Shown here piece after piece: positions 7,691-17,302 of a DNA stretch of 64,000 nucleotides. Under the pieces are notes generated by a model, which saw only the letters and a program-made list of their open reading frames with translations, was not told the DNA's origin and did not search any database. Origin of the DNA: Candidatus Sumerlaeota bacterium. GTDB lineage: Bacteria; Sumerlaeota; Sumerlaeia; Sumerlaeales; Sumerlaeaceae. The stretch spans positions 342,164-406,163 of the forward strand of contig JADFCV010000001.1 of the NCBI GenBank assembly GCA_017161655.1. The letters run 5' to 3'. Every line of letters starts with the position of its first letter. Positions within the stretch are counted from its first letter, which is position 1. Made by a program: the position numbers and the translations under genes.

Positions 7691-9910
7691 ATGAGCGACC
7701 TTTTTGACAATTCTCACGCTCTAGACGAGCTTATTGGCACCGTGAACCGGGTGATCTATTCAAACCCGGACACTGGTTACACGGTGGCAGCGTTGCTGCC
7801 AAAAGGTTCGCGACAAGAGATCACGATCGTTGGATACTACCTCAATGTTCATCCGAATGAAGAGATTCGTTGTCGTGGCGAGTACATTGAGGATAAACGT
7901 TACGGTCGCCAATTCAAAGTTCACTGGTACGAGTCCATCCTTCCCACTTCGCTCGATGCGATCGAACGCTACCTTGCGAGTGGAGTCATCCGCGGAATTG
8001 GAAAAAAGTATGCGAAGCTGCTGGTCCAACATTTCGGTAAAGATATTTTCGACGTCATCGAGCACTCGCCTGGGCGATTAGCAGAAGTCCCTGGCATTGG
8101 TCCAAAAAGAATTGAAGAGATCATAAAAAGCTGGCACAGCCAGCGTGCGCTGCGCGAGATCATGCTTTTCCTTCAGGAGCATGAAATCCCGCAGTCGCTC
8201 GCGCCGAAAATCTATGCACAATATGGAACCGACGCAATCACGCAGCTACGCCGAAACCCATATCAGCTGGCGATGGATATCCGGGGGATTGGCTTCAAAC
8301 GCGCGGATGGGGTGGCGAAAAAGCTCGGTATCCCCCCTGACAGCATCGAGCGGGTGAAAGCCGGCTGTTATTACTTGTTGTCCGAGCTGGCCGAGGAGGG
8401 ACACACATATTTTCCGGCTGAGCCATTTGTGCAGCGGGCAGCTCAGACGCTTGAGGTGCCTGAGGGACTGGTTGTGCAAGCTCTCAATGCGCTTAAAGCC
8501 GAGCGTTACGTGGTACTTGAGCGTCTGCCCGACGGTGTTGGGGGGATCTATTTGCGTGCGTTGCATCAGCACGAAGCTGGCGTCGCGCAACAATTGGCCA
8601 CAATTGCATCAACGCCGAAACTCATCCCCAAAATCCCCCTAGAGGACGAGCTAAAAGCTTTTGAGGCCGCCCATCACTTCGAGCTAGCCGCAAATCAGAA
8701 GTTAGCGATAGCCTGTGTTGTCCGCGGCGGGGCTGCCGTTATCACTGGTGGGCCGGGGACAGGAAAAACGACCATCGTCCGCACGTTTCTGCGAATACTG
8801 GAGAAATACGGACTGCGGGTGGTTCTCGCAGCTCCGACTGGGCGCGCTGCCAAACGTATGCAGGAGCTTACCCACCATTCGGCTTCCACCATTCATCGCC
8901 TCTTGCAGTATTCGCCTCGCGACGGGCGCTTTCTGCGAAACCGACAGAATCCGATTCGTGCTGATTTCATCGTGGTGGACGAGGCATCCATGGTGGATAT
9001 CTCGCTTGCGTATCATTTTCTGCAGGCTGTGCGACCTACAGCTTCGATTGTCTTTGTGGGCGATGCTGATCAGCTGCCATCGGTTGGGCCAGGCAACTTT
9101 CTCCGCGACTTGATCACCAGCCAGCGTTTGCCAGTCGTGCGACTCCGCGAAATTTTCCGACAAGCTCAGCACTCTCTGATCATTCAGAATGCTCACAGGA
9201 TTAATAACGGGCAGATGCCTTTTGTGAATTCTGAAAATGATTCTAGCGATTTTCAATTCTATCGGGCTGAAACCCAGGAAGAGGCGTTGTCGATTGTTAA
9301 GGATCTCGTCGCGAGAAAGATTCCAGCGGCACGTGGGTTTCATCCCAAGTCAGACATTCAGGTTCTGGTTCCCATGCACCGAGGACTCATTGGCGCACAA
9401 AATCTAAATCGGGAACTCCAGGCACTGCTGAATCCACAAGGAAGCGCAATCGAACGAGGCGGAGCTCTTTTTCGCGTTGGCGACAAGGTAATGCAGGTAG
9501 CCAATGACTACGAGAAGAATGTCTTCAATGGGGATATCGGTTTTATCCTAGCGATCGACCGTGAAGAACGCCTGCTGAAGGTACAGTTCGACCAACGAAT
9601 CGTTGTTTATGATTTTTCCGAACTCGACCAACTCGAACTGGCTTATGCCGTCACGGTTCACAAAGCGCAGGGAAGCGAGTACCCCGCAGTTATCGTCCCA
9701 CTGCATTTTTCACATTCGATTATGTTGCACCGGAATCTGATTTACACTGCTGTCACACGTGGCAAACGGCTTGTCTGCTTAGTGGGGCAGTGGGGCGCCT
9801 TGCGAATGGCCGTACAAAACGTCAGGGAAACGCCGCGTTTTTCGGCTCTCCATCTGAGGCTGCAGCAGCTCTTACCAGAGCAAGCCGTGGATTCCTCCCC
9901 GCTGGCTTAG
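7691..9910 (+). CDS. recD2: RecD2-family ATP-dependent DNA helicase
   Basis: N-terminal HhH region 'VPGIGPKRIEEIIKSW', Walker A 'ITGGPGTGKTTIVRTF', 'VVDEASMVDISLAYHFL', 'AYAVTVHKAQGSEYPAVIVPL'. Confidence 0.93.
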   Translation: MSDLFDNSHALDELIGTVNRVIYSNPDTGYTVAALLPKGSRQEITIVGYYLNVHPNEEIRCRGEYIEDKRYGRQFKVHWYESILPTSLDAIERYLASGVIRGIGKKYAKLLVQHFGKDIFDVIEHSPGRLAEVPGIGPKRIEEIIKSWHSQRALREIMLFLQEHEIPQSLAPKIYAQYGTDAITQLRRNPYQLAMDIRGIGFKRADGVAKKLGIPPDSIERVKAGCYYLLSELAEEGHTYFPAEPFVQRAAQTLEVPEGLVVQALNALKAERYVVLERLPDGVGGIYLRALHQHEAGVAQQLATIASTPKLIPKIPLEDELKAFEAAHHFELAANQKLAIACVVRGGAAVITGGPGTGKTTIVRTFLRILEKYGLRVVLAAPTGRAAKRMQELTHHSASTIHRLLQYSPRDGRFLRNRQNPIRADFIVVDEASMVDISLAYHFLQAVRPTASIVFVGDADQLPSVGPGNFLRDLITSQRLPVVRLREIFRQAQHSLIIQNAHRINNGQMPFVNSENDSSDFQFYRAETQEEALSIVKDLVARKIPAARGFHPKSDIQVLVPMHRGLIGAQNLNRELQALLNPQGSAIERGGALFRVGDKVMQVANDYEKNVFNGDIGFILAIDREERLLKVQFDQRIVVYDFSELDQLELAYAVTVHKAQGSEYPAVIVPLHFSHSIMLHRNLIYTAVTRGKRLVCLVGQWGALRMAVQNVRETPRFSALHLRLQQLLPEQAVDSSPLA

Positions 9911-10221
9911 CGCTTGAGAAGCCACCGCGGAAAACTCAAAAAGGAAATAGAATCTCTTCGTCTGATTCCAAAAGGTCTTCGTAAGATGTGACCAGCCGTC
10001 ACGACGAGAGCGATTCCGGCCATGACTGCGGCAGCAAGCAGCAAAGAAAAGCCGACCACAACAGCCCCTCCCAGAAGCGAGAGTACGCTATTCGCGGGCG
10101 TTCGAAAAGTGCGTATGATTCTTTGCCCCTGAAACGGCTGTGCTTCGACTTCTATCAGTTCCGATGCAGGAGAGCTCGCTTGTTGCTGTCGCATGCGTAC
10201 AGGAAATCTGGTTTTTTCCAT
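9907..10221 (-). CDS. Small hypothetical membrane protein
   Basis: 104 aa, long hydrophobic stretch 'SVLSLLGGAVVVGFSLLLAAAVMAGIALVVTAG'; TTAG stop overlap with recD2. Confidence 0.55.
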   Translation of the reverse strand: MEKTRFPVRMRQQQASSPASELIEVEAQPFQGQRIIRTFRTPANSVLSLLGGAVVVGFSLLLAAAVMAGIALVVTAGHILRRPFGIRRRDSISFLSFPRWLLKR

Positions 10222-10423
10222 CGTTCTTAGCTATTCTCTGCGACCTCGAAGAATTCGGTAAATTGAGAAAGACACTCCGGTGCCTCTCCTGCTATTTCGC
10301 CTCTGTGGCATGCGTGTGACTATGCAGTACAGTCCACCGCTCTTCTGAATAAACATGGATTTCATTCTTTACGGAAAATCAGAGAAAGGCTGTGACCAGG
10401 CTCAGTGGTCGCAAAGAACGAAA

Positions 10424-11026
10424 ATGCCGTGTAGTGTCTTAAATGAAAGCGTCCTGGTGCTCAATAGGCACTGGGTAGCTGTTCATATTACGAGTGCGCG
10501 TCGCGCACTCGTCCTACTTTACTCCGATCACGCGCGAGTGGTGGCAGAGGACTATTCGACCCACACTTTTGAGAGCTGGCGTGAGCTCTCAGCAGCAATG
10601 GAGACAGTCAAAAAGATCATCACGCCTGGCTTTCAGATAGCCGTGCCAGAAGTGATCATGTTGACGGAGTTCAGCAAATTCCCACCCCGTCACGTCAAGT
10701 TTTCGCGGCGTAATATTTACCTCCGGGATAACTTTACGTGTCAGTACTGTGGGACAGTCCCTCCGCGCGAAGAACTCACCATTGATCATGTTGTTCCCCG
10801 TTCACGAGGTGGTAAGACCGTGTGGGAAAATGTCGTTCTCGCGTGTGTCAAATGCAACACCATGAAAGGCAATCGCCTGCCGGAAGAAGCGGGGCTCGTG
10901 CTCCGAACAAAGCCTCAGAAACCGCACTGGCTGGCCTGCACAGGCTTTAATTTGCCATCACAGCCAAGCTCGCTCTGGCAGCGTTTCCTGGATAACGCCT
11001 ATTGGAATACGCCGCTGCGACCCTGA
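10424..11026 (+). CDS. HNH endonuclease family protein
   Basis: 'RDNFTCQYCGTVPPREELTIDHVVPRSRGGKTVWENVVLACVKCNTMKGNRLPEEAGL' HNH motif with two CxxC pairs. Confidence 0.9.
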   Translation: MPCSVLNESVLVLNRHWVAVHITSARRALVLLYSDHARVVAEDYSTHTFESWRELSAAMETVKKIITPGFQIAVPEVIMLTEFSKFPPRHVKFSRRNIYLRDNFTCQYCGTVPPREELTIDHVVPRSRGGKTVWENVVLACVKCNTMKGNRLPEEAGLVLRTKPQKPHWLACTGFNLPSQPSSLWQRFLDNAYWNTPLRP

Positions 11027-11065
11027 CTTACACCTGCGCAGAACTCAAGAACGGCGAAGGGCATT

Positions 11066-12343
11066 CTATTCGCTGAGCTCAACGACAAAAAACTTTGTCT
11101 TACCAGCCTTAAGTTTGTAAACACCCGCAACGAGCGGCATCCGAGCAGACGATGGCAAAACTGTATCATCATCCAGTTCAATCGGCTGACTTGGCGGCTG
11201 ATCAAACACTTTCACGCCCCCTTGCTGGATGAGTCGCTGCGCTTCGCGAGCTGAAGCGGCGGCTCCCGTTGCCGTAAGGACCTTTATGAGATTCGGCGTT
11301 TCAGCGAGACTAAAACGATATTTGTCAGCTGTTTCTTCAGGAAAAACACGGAGGCTGAACCGGGAACGGAATTCTTCAGCTTCACGCTCGGCTGCTTGCG
11401 AACCATGGTACAGTGATACTATGGTTCTGGCGAGCAACTCTTTTGCGTCGCGAGGATGCATTTCTCCGGATTGCACACGTTCACGGATGGCCCTTGTCTC
11501 CGCAGGTGAGAATCCAGCGGCCAGTTGAAAGTAATCCCACATAATTTCATCAGGGATGCTCATGGCTTTGCCGAACATGTCGCGCGGCGGTTCTGTGATC
11601 CCAATGTAATTGCCCAGGCTCTTGCTCATTTTGTTGATGCCATCGAGACCCACGAGCAACGGCATGGTCATGATGCATTGGGCCTCCATTCCTGCTTCCT
11701 TCTGAAGCGTTCGGCCTACTAACAAATTGAACTTTTGATCGGTTCCGCCAAGCTCGATGTCGGCCCGAATAGCAATAGAGTCGTACCCTTGGAGCAACGG
11801 ATAAATGAATTCGTGCAGGTAGATGGGGACCTCACCCTCGAACCGGCGATGGAAATCCTCGCGTTCAAGCATTTGCGAGACGGTGAATTTGCTCATGAGT
11901 TCAATGGTGGCGGACACATCCATTTTTTCGAGCCATGTCGAATTGAACACGACCTCCGTACGCTCGCGGTCGAGAATCTTGAAGATTTGATCCAGATACG
12001 TACGTGCGTTTTCGAGAACCTGCTCTTTTGAGAGCCGGGGGCGAGTCGTGTTCTTGCCGCTTGGATCGCCGATTCGAGCTGTGTAGTCCCCTATGAGGAA
12101 AACCACTTGATGCCCAAGATCTTGAAACTGCTTTAGCTTCCGGATGGGGACACTGTGTCCTAGATGAATATCCGGAGCAGAAGGGTCTGCTCCATATTTA
12201 ATTCGGAGGGGGCGACCTTCTCTTTTGGAACGAAGGAGTTTGTCGACAAATTCGTCGAGCGGCAGGATTTCGACCGTATTCGAAGCGAGGATTTCGTATT
12301 CCTCGCGAATCTCTGCGGGTATCACTAATGTCGTTTCACTCAT
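11066..12343 (-). CDS. tyrS: Tyrosyl-tRNA synthetase
   Basis: 'IKYGADPSAPDIHLGHSVPIRKLKQFQDLGH', 'KMSKSLGNYIGI', C-terminal S4-like domain. Confidence 0.95.
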   Translation of the reverse strand: MSETTLVIPAEIREEYEILASNTVEILPLDEFVDKLLRSKREGRPLRIKYGADPSAPDIHLGHSVPIRKLKQFQDLGHQVVFLIGDYTARIGDPSGKNTTRPRLSKEQVLENARTYLDQIFKILDRERTEVVFNSTWLEKMDVSATIELMSKFTVSQMLEREDFHRRFEGEVPIYLHEFIYPLLQGYDSIAIRADIELGGTDQKFNLLVGRTLQKEAGMEAQCIMTMPLLVGLDGINKMSKSLGNYIGITEPPRDMFGKAMSIPDEIMWDYFQLAAGFSPAETRAIRERVQSGEMHPRDAKELLARTIVSLYHGSQAAEREAEEFRSRFSLRVFPEETADKYRFSLAETPNLIKVLTATGAAASAREAQRLIQQGGVKVFDQPPSQPIELDDDTVLPSSARMPLVAGVYKLKAGKTKFFVVELSE

Positions 12344-12515
12344 AGCGATTCGGCCCTAGGGATACAAAGCAGTGAAATCAACAGCAGATTTATCTCCGCG
12401 CTCGGACTTTCCTTGGCGAGTCACGTTTTCCGCCATACACGGCGGGCGTGAGAAATGCGATTCCTGGGACTCACAGGGTTTTTGCTGCCTGCGCGAACTA
12501 TGGCGCAATTCTTTG

Positions 12516-14108
12516 TCACCCCTGTGTAAGAAAAGCGGCTAACTCGTTGGGCGCATGAGCATCGACAAAATCACGAAAAGTCTCACCGTTCTTTGCCCAG
12601 CTGTCATAGGCCTTGCACAATCGAATGAGCGCGGGAGCTAAGTCCGAAGCCGGAACTTTTCGAACGATTGTTTCGGCAAAGCGCGGCTTGCTCCCCGTTC
12701 CACCTCCGAGCTGGATGTCATAAACTTCAACCGGTTGCCCATCAACCTTGGTTAGTCCTCCGCGCAGACCAATATCGGCAATCGCTGTCTGCCCGCAATT
12801 GTTTGGACAGCCGCTAATGTGTATCCTCACCTTGCGTTGGAACCCAGGCAGTGCTTCCTCCAACGTTCTCGAGAGTTGAAGTGACAATGCTTTTGTTTCG
12901 GTGATAGCAAGATTGCAGAACTCTGTCCCTGTGCAGGCCACCATGAAACGCCGAAAGGTGCTTGGCCGTGGTGAGTACCCTAACGCTTCAAGTTCTGTGA
13001 CGACCCTGGGAACATCCTCTTCAGCGACGTGGGTCACAATGAAGTTCTGTTTATTGGTATTACGCAAGGTAGCGCACTTTGAATAGCGATCGACGATGTC
13101 AGCTAGTCGCAGGAGTTTTTCTGCCGAACTACGTCCCGAAGTCACACCTGCACCAATATAGTAGAGACCTTCCTGCTTTTGCGGATGAATTCCCAAATGA
13201 TCATCCTCAGTGTCGGTAGGGGCGGGCGGTGCTTCAAAGCGAGTCAATGCGTAACCGAGCCTTTGCTCGAGAAGGCTCAGAAAGCCTTCTGCACCTAAAC
13301 CAATCTTTGGGTCATGAATGAGAAACTTTAGTCGAGCTTTTCCGCGGTCTTGGCGCAGCACGTCGCTATCGCGAAAGATTGCCGCAATCTCGCGAACCAC
13401 TTCAAACACCTGGTCATAATGAAGGAAGACCTTGAGATCGGCGGCAAAATACGGTCGCGTTGAAAGGCCGCCGCCGACCATCAGACCAAATCCATACTCG
13501 TAGTGCCAATCGACTTTCCGTTCGACCCCATAAATGCCAATATCGTTAATTTGCGGCTGGGCGCAACGTTGGCGGCAACCCGAGATGGAAATCTTAAACT
13601 TTCGAGGAAGGTTAGAAAACTCCTTGTTTCCCGCGAGATATGTGTTAATGCGTTTGACGAGAGGAGTAGCGTCGCAGAACTCCGTGGCATCAAGTCCAGC
13701 GACCGGGCAACCAACAATGTTTCGAGTAATGTCCCCACAGGCTCCCACCGTCATTAGCCCAACTCGATGCAACCTCCGGAAAATTTCAGGGACATCCTCG
13801 ATACGGATCCAATGAAGTTGGTAATTCTGGCGCGTTGTGATATCCACCAAGCCGCGGCCGAATTGTTGCGCAATTGCTGCAACTTCACGCACCTGGTTCG
13901 CGAGAAGGTCCCCATTGGGCACCTTGATCCGGAGCATGAAGTATCCGTTTTTGGGCTTTTGCTGATACAGGCCGTACCAACGAAAGAGGTCTATAAACTC
14001 CTTATCCATCTTGTCGAAACCGGCGGCCGCTGCTTGGATAATGTCTTCGAGGACATCCAATCCGTCTTTTCGTCTTTTTAGTTCTTCGATGGCGGAGGGC
14101 ATATCCAA
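12516..14108 (-). CDS. Nitrite/sulfite reductase (siroheme, ferredoxin-type)
   Basis: Siroheme/4Fe-4S motif 'CTGTEFCNLAITETKA...HISGCPNNCGQTAIADIGLRG', 'TTRQNYQLHWI'. Confidence 0.9.
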   Translation of the reverse strand: MDMPSAIEELKRRKDGLDVLEDIIQAAAAGFDKMDKEFIDLFRWYGLYQQKPKNGYFMLRIKVPNGDLLANQVREVAAIAQQFGRGLVDITTRQNYQLHWIRIEDVPEIFRRLHRVGLMTVGACGDITRNIVGCPVAGLDATEFCDATPLVKRINTYLAGNKEFSNLPRKFKISISGCRQRCAQPQINDIGIYGVERKVDWHYEYGFGLMVGGGLSTRPYFAADLKVFLHYDQVFEVVREIAAIFRDSDVLRQDRGKARLKFLIHDPKIGLGAEGFLSLLEQRLGYALTRFEAPPAPTDTEDDHLGIHPQKQEGLYYIGAGVTSGRSSAEKLLRLADIVDRYSKCATLRNTNKQNFIVTHVAEEDVPRVVTELEALGYSPRPSTFRRFMVACTGTEFCNLAITETKALSLQLSRTLEEALPGFQRKVRIHISGCPNNCGQTAIADIGLRGGLTKVDGQPVEVYDIQLGGGTGSKPRFAETIVRKVPASDLAPALIRLCKAYDSWAKNGETFRDFVDAHAPNELAAFLTQG

Positions 14109-14271
14109 ACTCCTATAAAACGACTAGACTATTAGTAGTTATTTCCTGCACCCAAAAAGTATTCACCGGGAGTGTCACCTAGCTGATAAAAGGGAAGTGA
14201 ACATGTGACGCGAAGCACGCCTACCATTCGTGCTAAGGCAAAGACGGACTAAAGTCGCATTGTGCCCGTCC

Positions 14272-15990
14272 TTATTTTATATACTCGCTAATGACGCTGC
14301 GAACTATCGGATTGCGCGCGAGAGCCTCCGTGGCCTGAGCGTAGGTAAAGTGTCCCGTTGCGAGCAGTAACGCCTTTGGCACCACCTTGTCCACATCTTT
14401 CGCGAGTTCGATGCAGGTGCTGACAGATGTCTCCCGCTGGGCTTCGGTAAGTTCGTCAGTCTGAAAAATAGATTTCAGGAGAGCCTCGAGTGCCTCTTCT
14501 GCGGAGACGTTCATAAGGTCAGTGATAATCGAGATGGTCCGATGAAAGAGCTTGTTGTTTGAAATGCGCAAATCGACCATTCGGTTGCCGAAGACTTTTC
14601 CAGCGAGGATGTGAGCACCCGTCGTCACGGCATTGAGGACCAACTTCACCGCCATTTCAATTGGCGCCACTCCGAGGGGAGGGGCAAAAGGGACAGGAAG
14701 ATGGACAGTCACATCGGTGTCGAGGTGACTGTCATCCCAGGTGACGGAGGCAGTGTGGGCGCCCCTCGCGCGGATTTCTTTTAGCAAGGTTTGAGACGTC
14801 GGCGTCGTGCCGATGAAAATGCAAAGGTCATCCTCTTGCAGGAAGGGGAGTTTGTCTCGTTGGAAGTCCTCAAGAGAGATTCGGTAATGCGAGGCTCGGG
14901 CCGAGAGGTCGACTGTGCCGTCGGGAAATAGGCAGCGCCATCCCGCTTCCACAAAGCCTCGAACATCCTCGAATCCAGCACCAAACGTGGGCGGGCACTC
15001 GGAAGCGTCAATTAAACCGAGAATGCCTCCATCGACGTGGGCACCTCCCTGGCTAGTCTGCAGTGCACGTCCTGCGCCGCCGAGGTAGTAAATGTGGCGC
15101 TTTTTATGAAGGGCTTTGCCGCCCCATTCGACGAGCTGCGCCATGTGCTCGGCTTGGAGATAAGTCACGCGATAAGCGCCTTCGTACGCTCGTAGACATT
15201 GCACAACGTAATTCTCTAGATCAGATTCCTGCAACTCGCCCTTCAAGAGCTGAAGAGCAGCGGAGAAGACAATCTCCAAGACAATCTTCGTTGCTGTTCC
15301 GCTTTTCATGCGGGTTGAGCCTGTGATTGGTTCGGGCCCTACGATGGGATTGAGTATGCTTCCATTTGGCGCGTTGGCGACTTTTTCCGCCGTCGCCTTA
15401 AACGGAATGGGCCAGCCTTCCACAGGTACTGTTCGCGCTAATTCAATGGGGTTAAAACCTACAAGCACTGCATGCCAATTGGGAGTTTCCAGTGCTAGCT
15501 CGAGCTGCCCTGCTATGTAGGGCGCACTGAAGCCGCACGTAATTCCAAAGTAGAGGACCCGGGGGGCATGATGAGCCATGTCCTTAAGCTCTTGCTGAGC
15601 TTTGTACGGGTCGTCTTCGGCTCCTTCCTGCGCCTGGATGAGTGCTGGCGGTCCCCCCGCAATAAGAAATCGGTAAGGTTCAAATCCCAAGGCTCGCCAC
15701 TCGACGTTGAACTCACGGGCCAGAAACATCGCAAGGCGTCCGCTCGTGCCAGCGCCACTAAGAATTATGAGATTTCGCGAATCCGCGCAGAAATTGCGCA
15801 CAAGTTTTGCGACGCTCATCATGGCCTCGATGCAAGGCCGGTCGTAGAAGCCTGCGTGCGTGCTAAAGCCTGCGAAAATTTGTGCGTCGGTTTGGCGGAG
15901 TAATCGGACTATACCCAGGGGCGGGGCAAGATCAATGTCCTGTGTCAATGGGTTCGGTGTTTCTGTCAGCGAGCGAAGTCTGCGCTCCAT
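14272..15990 (-). CDS. Double-SIS-domain MurQ/glucokinase-regulatory-protein-like protein
   Basis: 'NPLTQDIDLAPPLGIVRLLRQTDAQIF', 'ILSGAGTSGRLAMF', 'QEGAEDD', 'GPEPITGSTRMKSGTATKIVLE', then second SIS 'DASECPPTFGAGFEDVRGF', 'NAVTTGAHILAGKVFGNRMVDLRISNNKLFHR'. Confidence 0.85.
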   Translation of the reverse strand: MERRLRSLTETPNPLTQDIDLAPPLGIVRLLRQTDAQIFAGFSTHAGFYDRPCIEAMMSVAKLVRNFCADSRNLIILSGAGTSGRLAMFLAREFNVEWRALGFEPYRFLIAGGPPALIQAQEGAEDDPYKAQQELKDMAHHAPRVLYFGITCGFSAPYIAGQLELALETPNWHAVLVGFNPIELARTVPVEGWPIPFKATAEKVANAPNGSILNPIVGPEPITGSTRMKSGTATKIVLEIVFSAALQLLKGELQESDLENYVVQCLRAYEGAYRVTYLQAEHMAQLVEWGGKALHKKRHIYYLGGAGRALQTSQGGAHVDGGILGLIDASECPPTFGAGFEDVRGFVEAGWRCLFPDGTVDLSARASHYRISLEDFQRDKLPFLQEDDLCIFIGTTPTSQTLLKEIRARGAHTASVTWDDSHLDTDVTVHLPVPFAPPLGVAPIEMAVKLVLNAVTTGAHILAGKVFGNRMVDLRISNNKLFHRTISIITDLMNVSAEEALEALLKSIFQTDELTEAQRETSVSTCIELAKDVDKVVPKALLLATGHFTYAQATEALARNPIVRSVISEYIK

Positions 15991-16092
15991 GTTTTTCTTC
16001 CCAATGTTCTAGTCATTCTTCAAGCGGCGAGCCGTCATAGCTCTCTTCGACCTAACTTGGGCTCTAACCGTGTGTCCACGAACGGCTGTGTT

Positions 16093-17100
16093 TCAATAGA
16101 GAAAAAGAGGGACGGAGACGTCGCTCCAATAGGTACCATCTTCAGCTACGGGTGCCAGAGCTAATGCGAAAACATTTGTTTCATCGGGGGAAGTGCTCCA
16201 CTCACCAGCTCCTGCCCTGACTCCGGCGAGACTGAAGTGCTTGCCAAAAGAACCATCCTTGAGGACGGAGATTTTTTCCGCCCAAATAGGCGTCCCCCCA
16301 TCGTGTGGCATAAGAAAGAGCGCCACTTGCTTGCACGGCGAGGTGACTCTTCCAGCGATAAAATAAATTCCGTTGGTGTCCAGGCGCACGCCAGGAAACG
16401 TCAGCATCGTAATTTGGATGCCATTGCTCTTGAAAACCGAAGTTGGGAAAGGGGAGTTGCCCGGAAACTGATAAGCGGATTCCATTCCATTCTGTGAGAA
16501 ATACTCTTTCCCTTCTTGGGGGACTCCATCCGGGCAATCTGCAAACCTAATGGGAAGTGATTGCCCCAATGCGTCCTGAACCTGAAAATGCAGGTGAGGC
16601 CGCGTTGAATAACCAGTGTTGCCACTCTTTGCAATGGGTTGGCCTCGGCAAACGATGTCACCCTCACGAACAAGTGCGGAATGGGCTTTGAGGTGTAGAT
16701 ACTGACTGAAGATCCCCCTGCCATGGTCGATGATAATGCGATTTCCCCGCACGCGTCCCTTGGGCTCCAGAACTGCGGCAGTATGATTCTGCTGGACACA
16801 AACGATTTTCCCGCCGGCAGCCGCACACACTGTTTCTCCCTCCGGCAAATCGAAGTCCCAGGCATAATAATTGAAACCGTAGTGGCTAAAAGTCCCCCCA
16901 ATCCCCTGAATAACTCGGAAACATTTTCCTTTTTCGTAGGGCAGGCAAAACACAATGCCGCTGGTTGCCCTGTCGCCTGTATCGCCGATCATGACATCAG
17001 CGTCCTGCGCGAGGACAAGCTGCTCGGACAACGTAGAGAACGTTCCTACGAAAATGAGCACAAGGATGATAATTGCCCAAGGGATGTGATGCTTAGCCAT
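16093..17100 (-). CDS. M23-family (LytM-like) metallopeptidase, exported
   Basis: Signal peptide; 'HYGFNYYAWDFDLPEGETVCAAAGGKIV', 'GNRIIIDHGRGIFSQYLHL', 'GNTGYSTRPHLHFQVQD'. Confidence 0.88.
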   Translation of the reverse strand: MAKHHIPWAIIILVLIFVGTFSTLSEQLVLAQDADVMIGDTGDRATSGIVFCLPYEKGKCFRVIQGIGGTFSHYGFNYYAWDFDLPEGETVCAAAGGKIVCVQQNHTAAVLEPKGRVRGNRIIIDHGRGIFSQYLHLKAHSALVREGDIVCRGQPIAKSGNTGYSTRPHLHFQVQDALGQSLPIRFADCPDGVPQEGKEYFSQNGMESAYQFPGNSPFPTSVFKSNGIQITMLTFPGVRLDTNGIYFIAGRVTSPCKQVALFLMPHDGGTPIWAEKISVLKDGSFGKHFSLAGVRAGAGEWSTSPDETNVFALALAPVAEDGTYWSDVSVPLFLY

Positions 17101-17302
17101 ACCTGTTGCTCCATAAGCTAGGCAGACGTTTCAGAGTTTCAAGTGGTTCCGGGGAGACCGAGAACTGCTGCTCTTCTTCTGCACGTGGTGTGGGAGTGAG
17201 TGGTCCCTTTTTTCTCAGCTCTCTTTCAAATTCTGTTTCAGAACGGCCTCATGCTAATCACATTTGATTTTGCACTTCCCGAGCCCAACAGTGCGTGTGC
17301 AG

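Noticed and set aside
8702-9343. 213-aa antisense ORF inside recD2
   Set aside because: Lies opposite Walker and helicase motifs of recD2; composition-driven spurious ORF.
14225-14270. Possible hairpin (GACGG...CCGTC) after the double-SIS gene
   Set aside because: Short stem, long loop and interrupted T-run; below my threshold for a terminator call.
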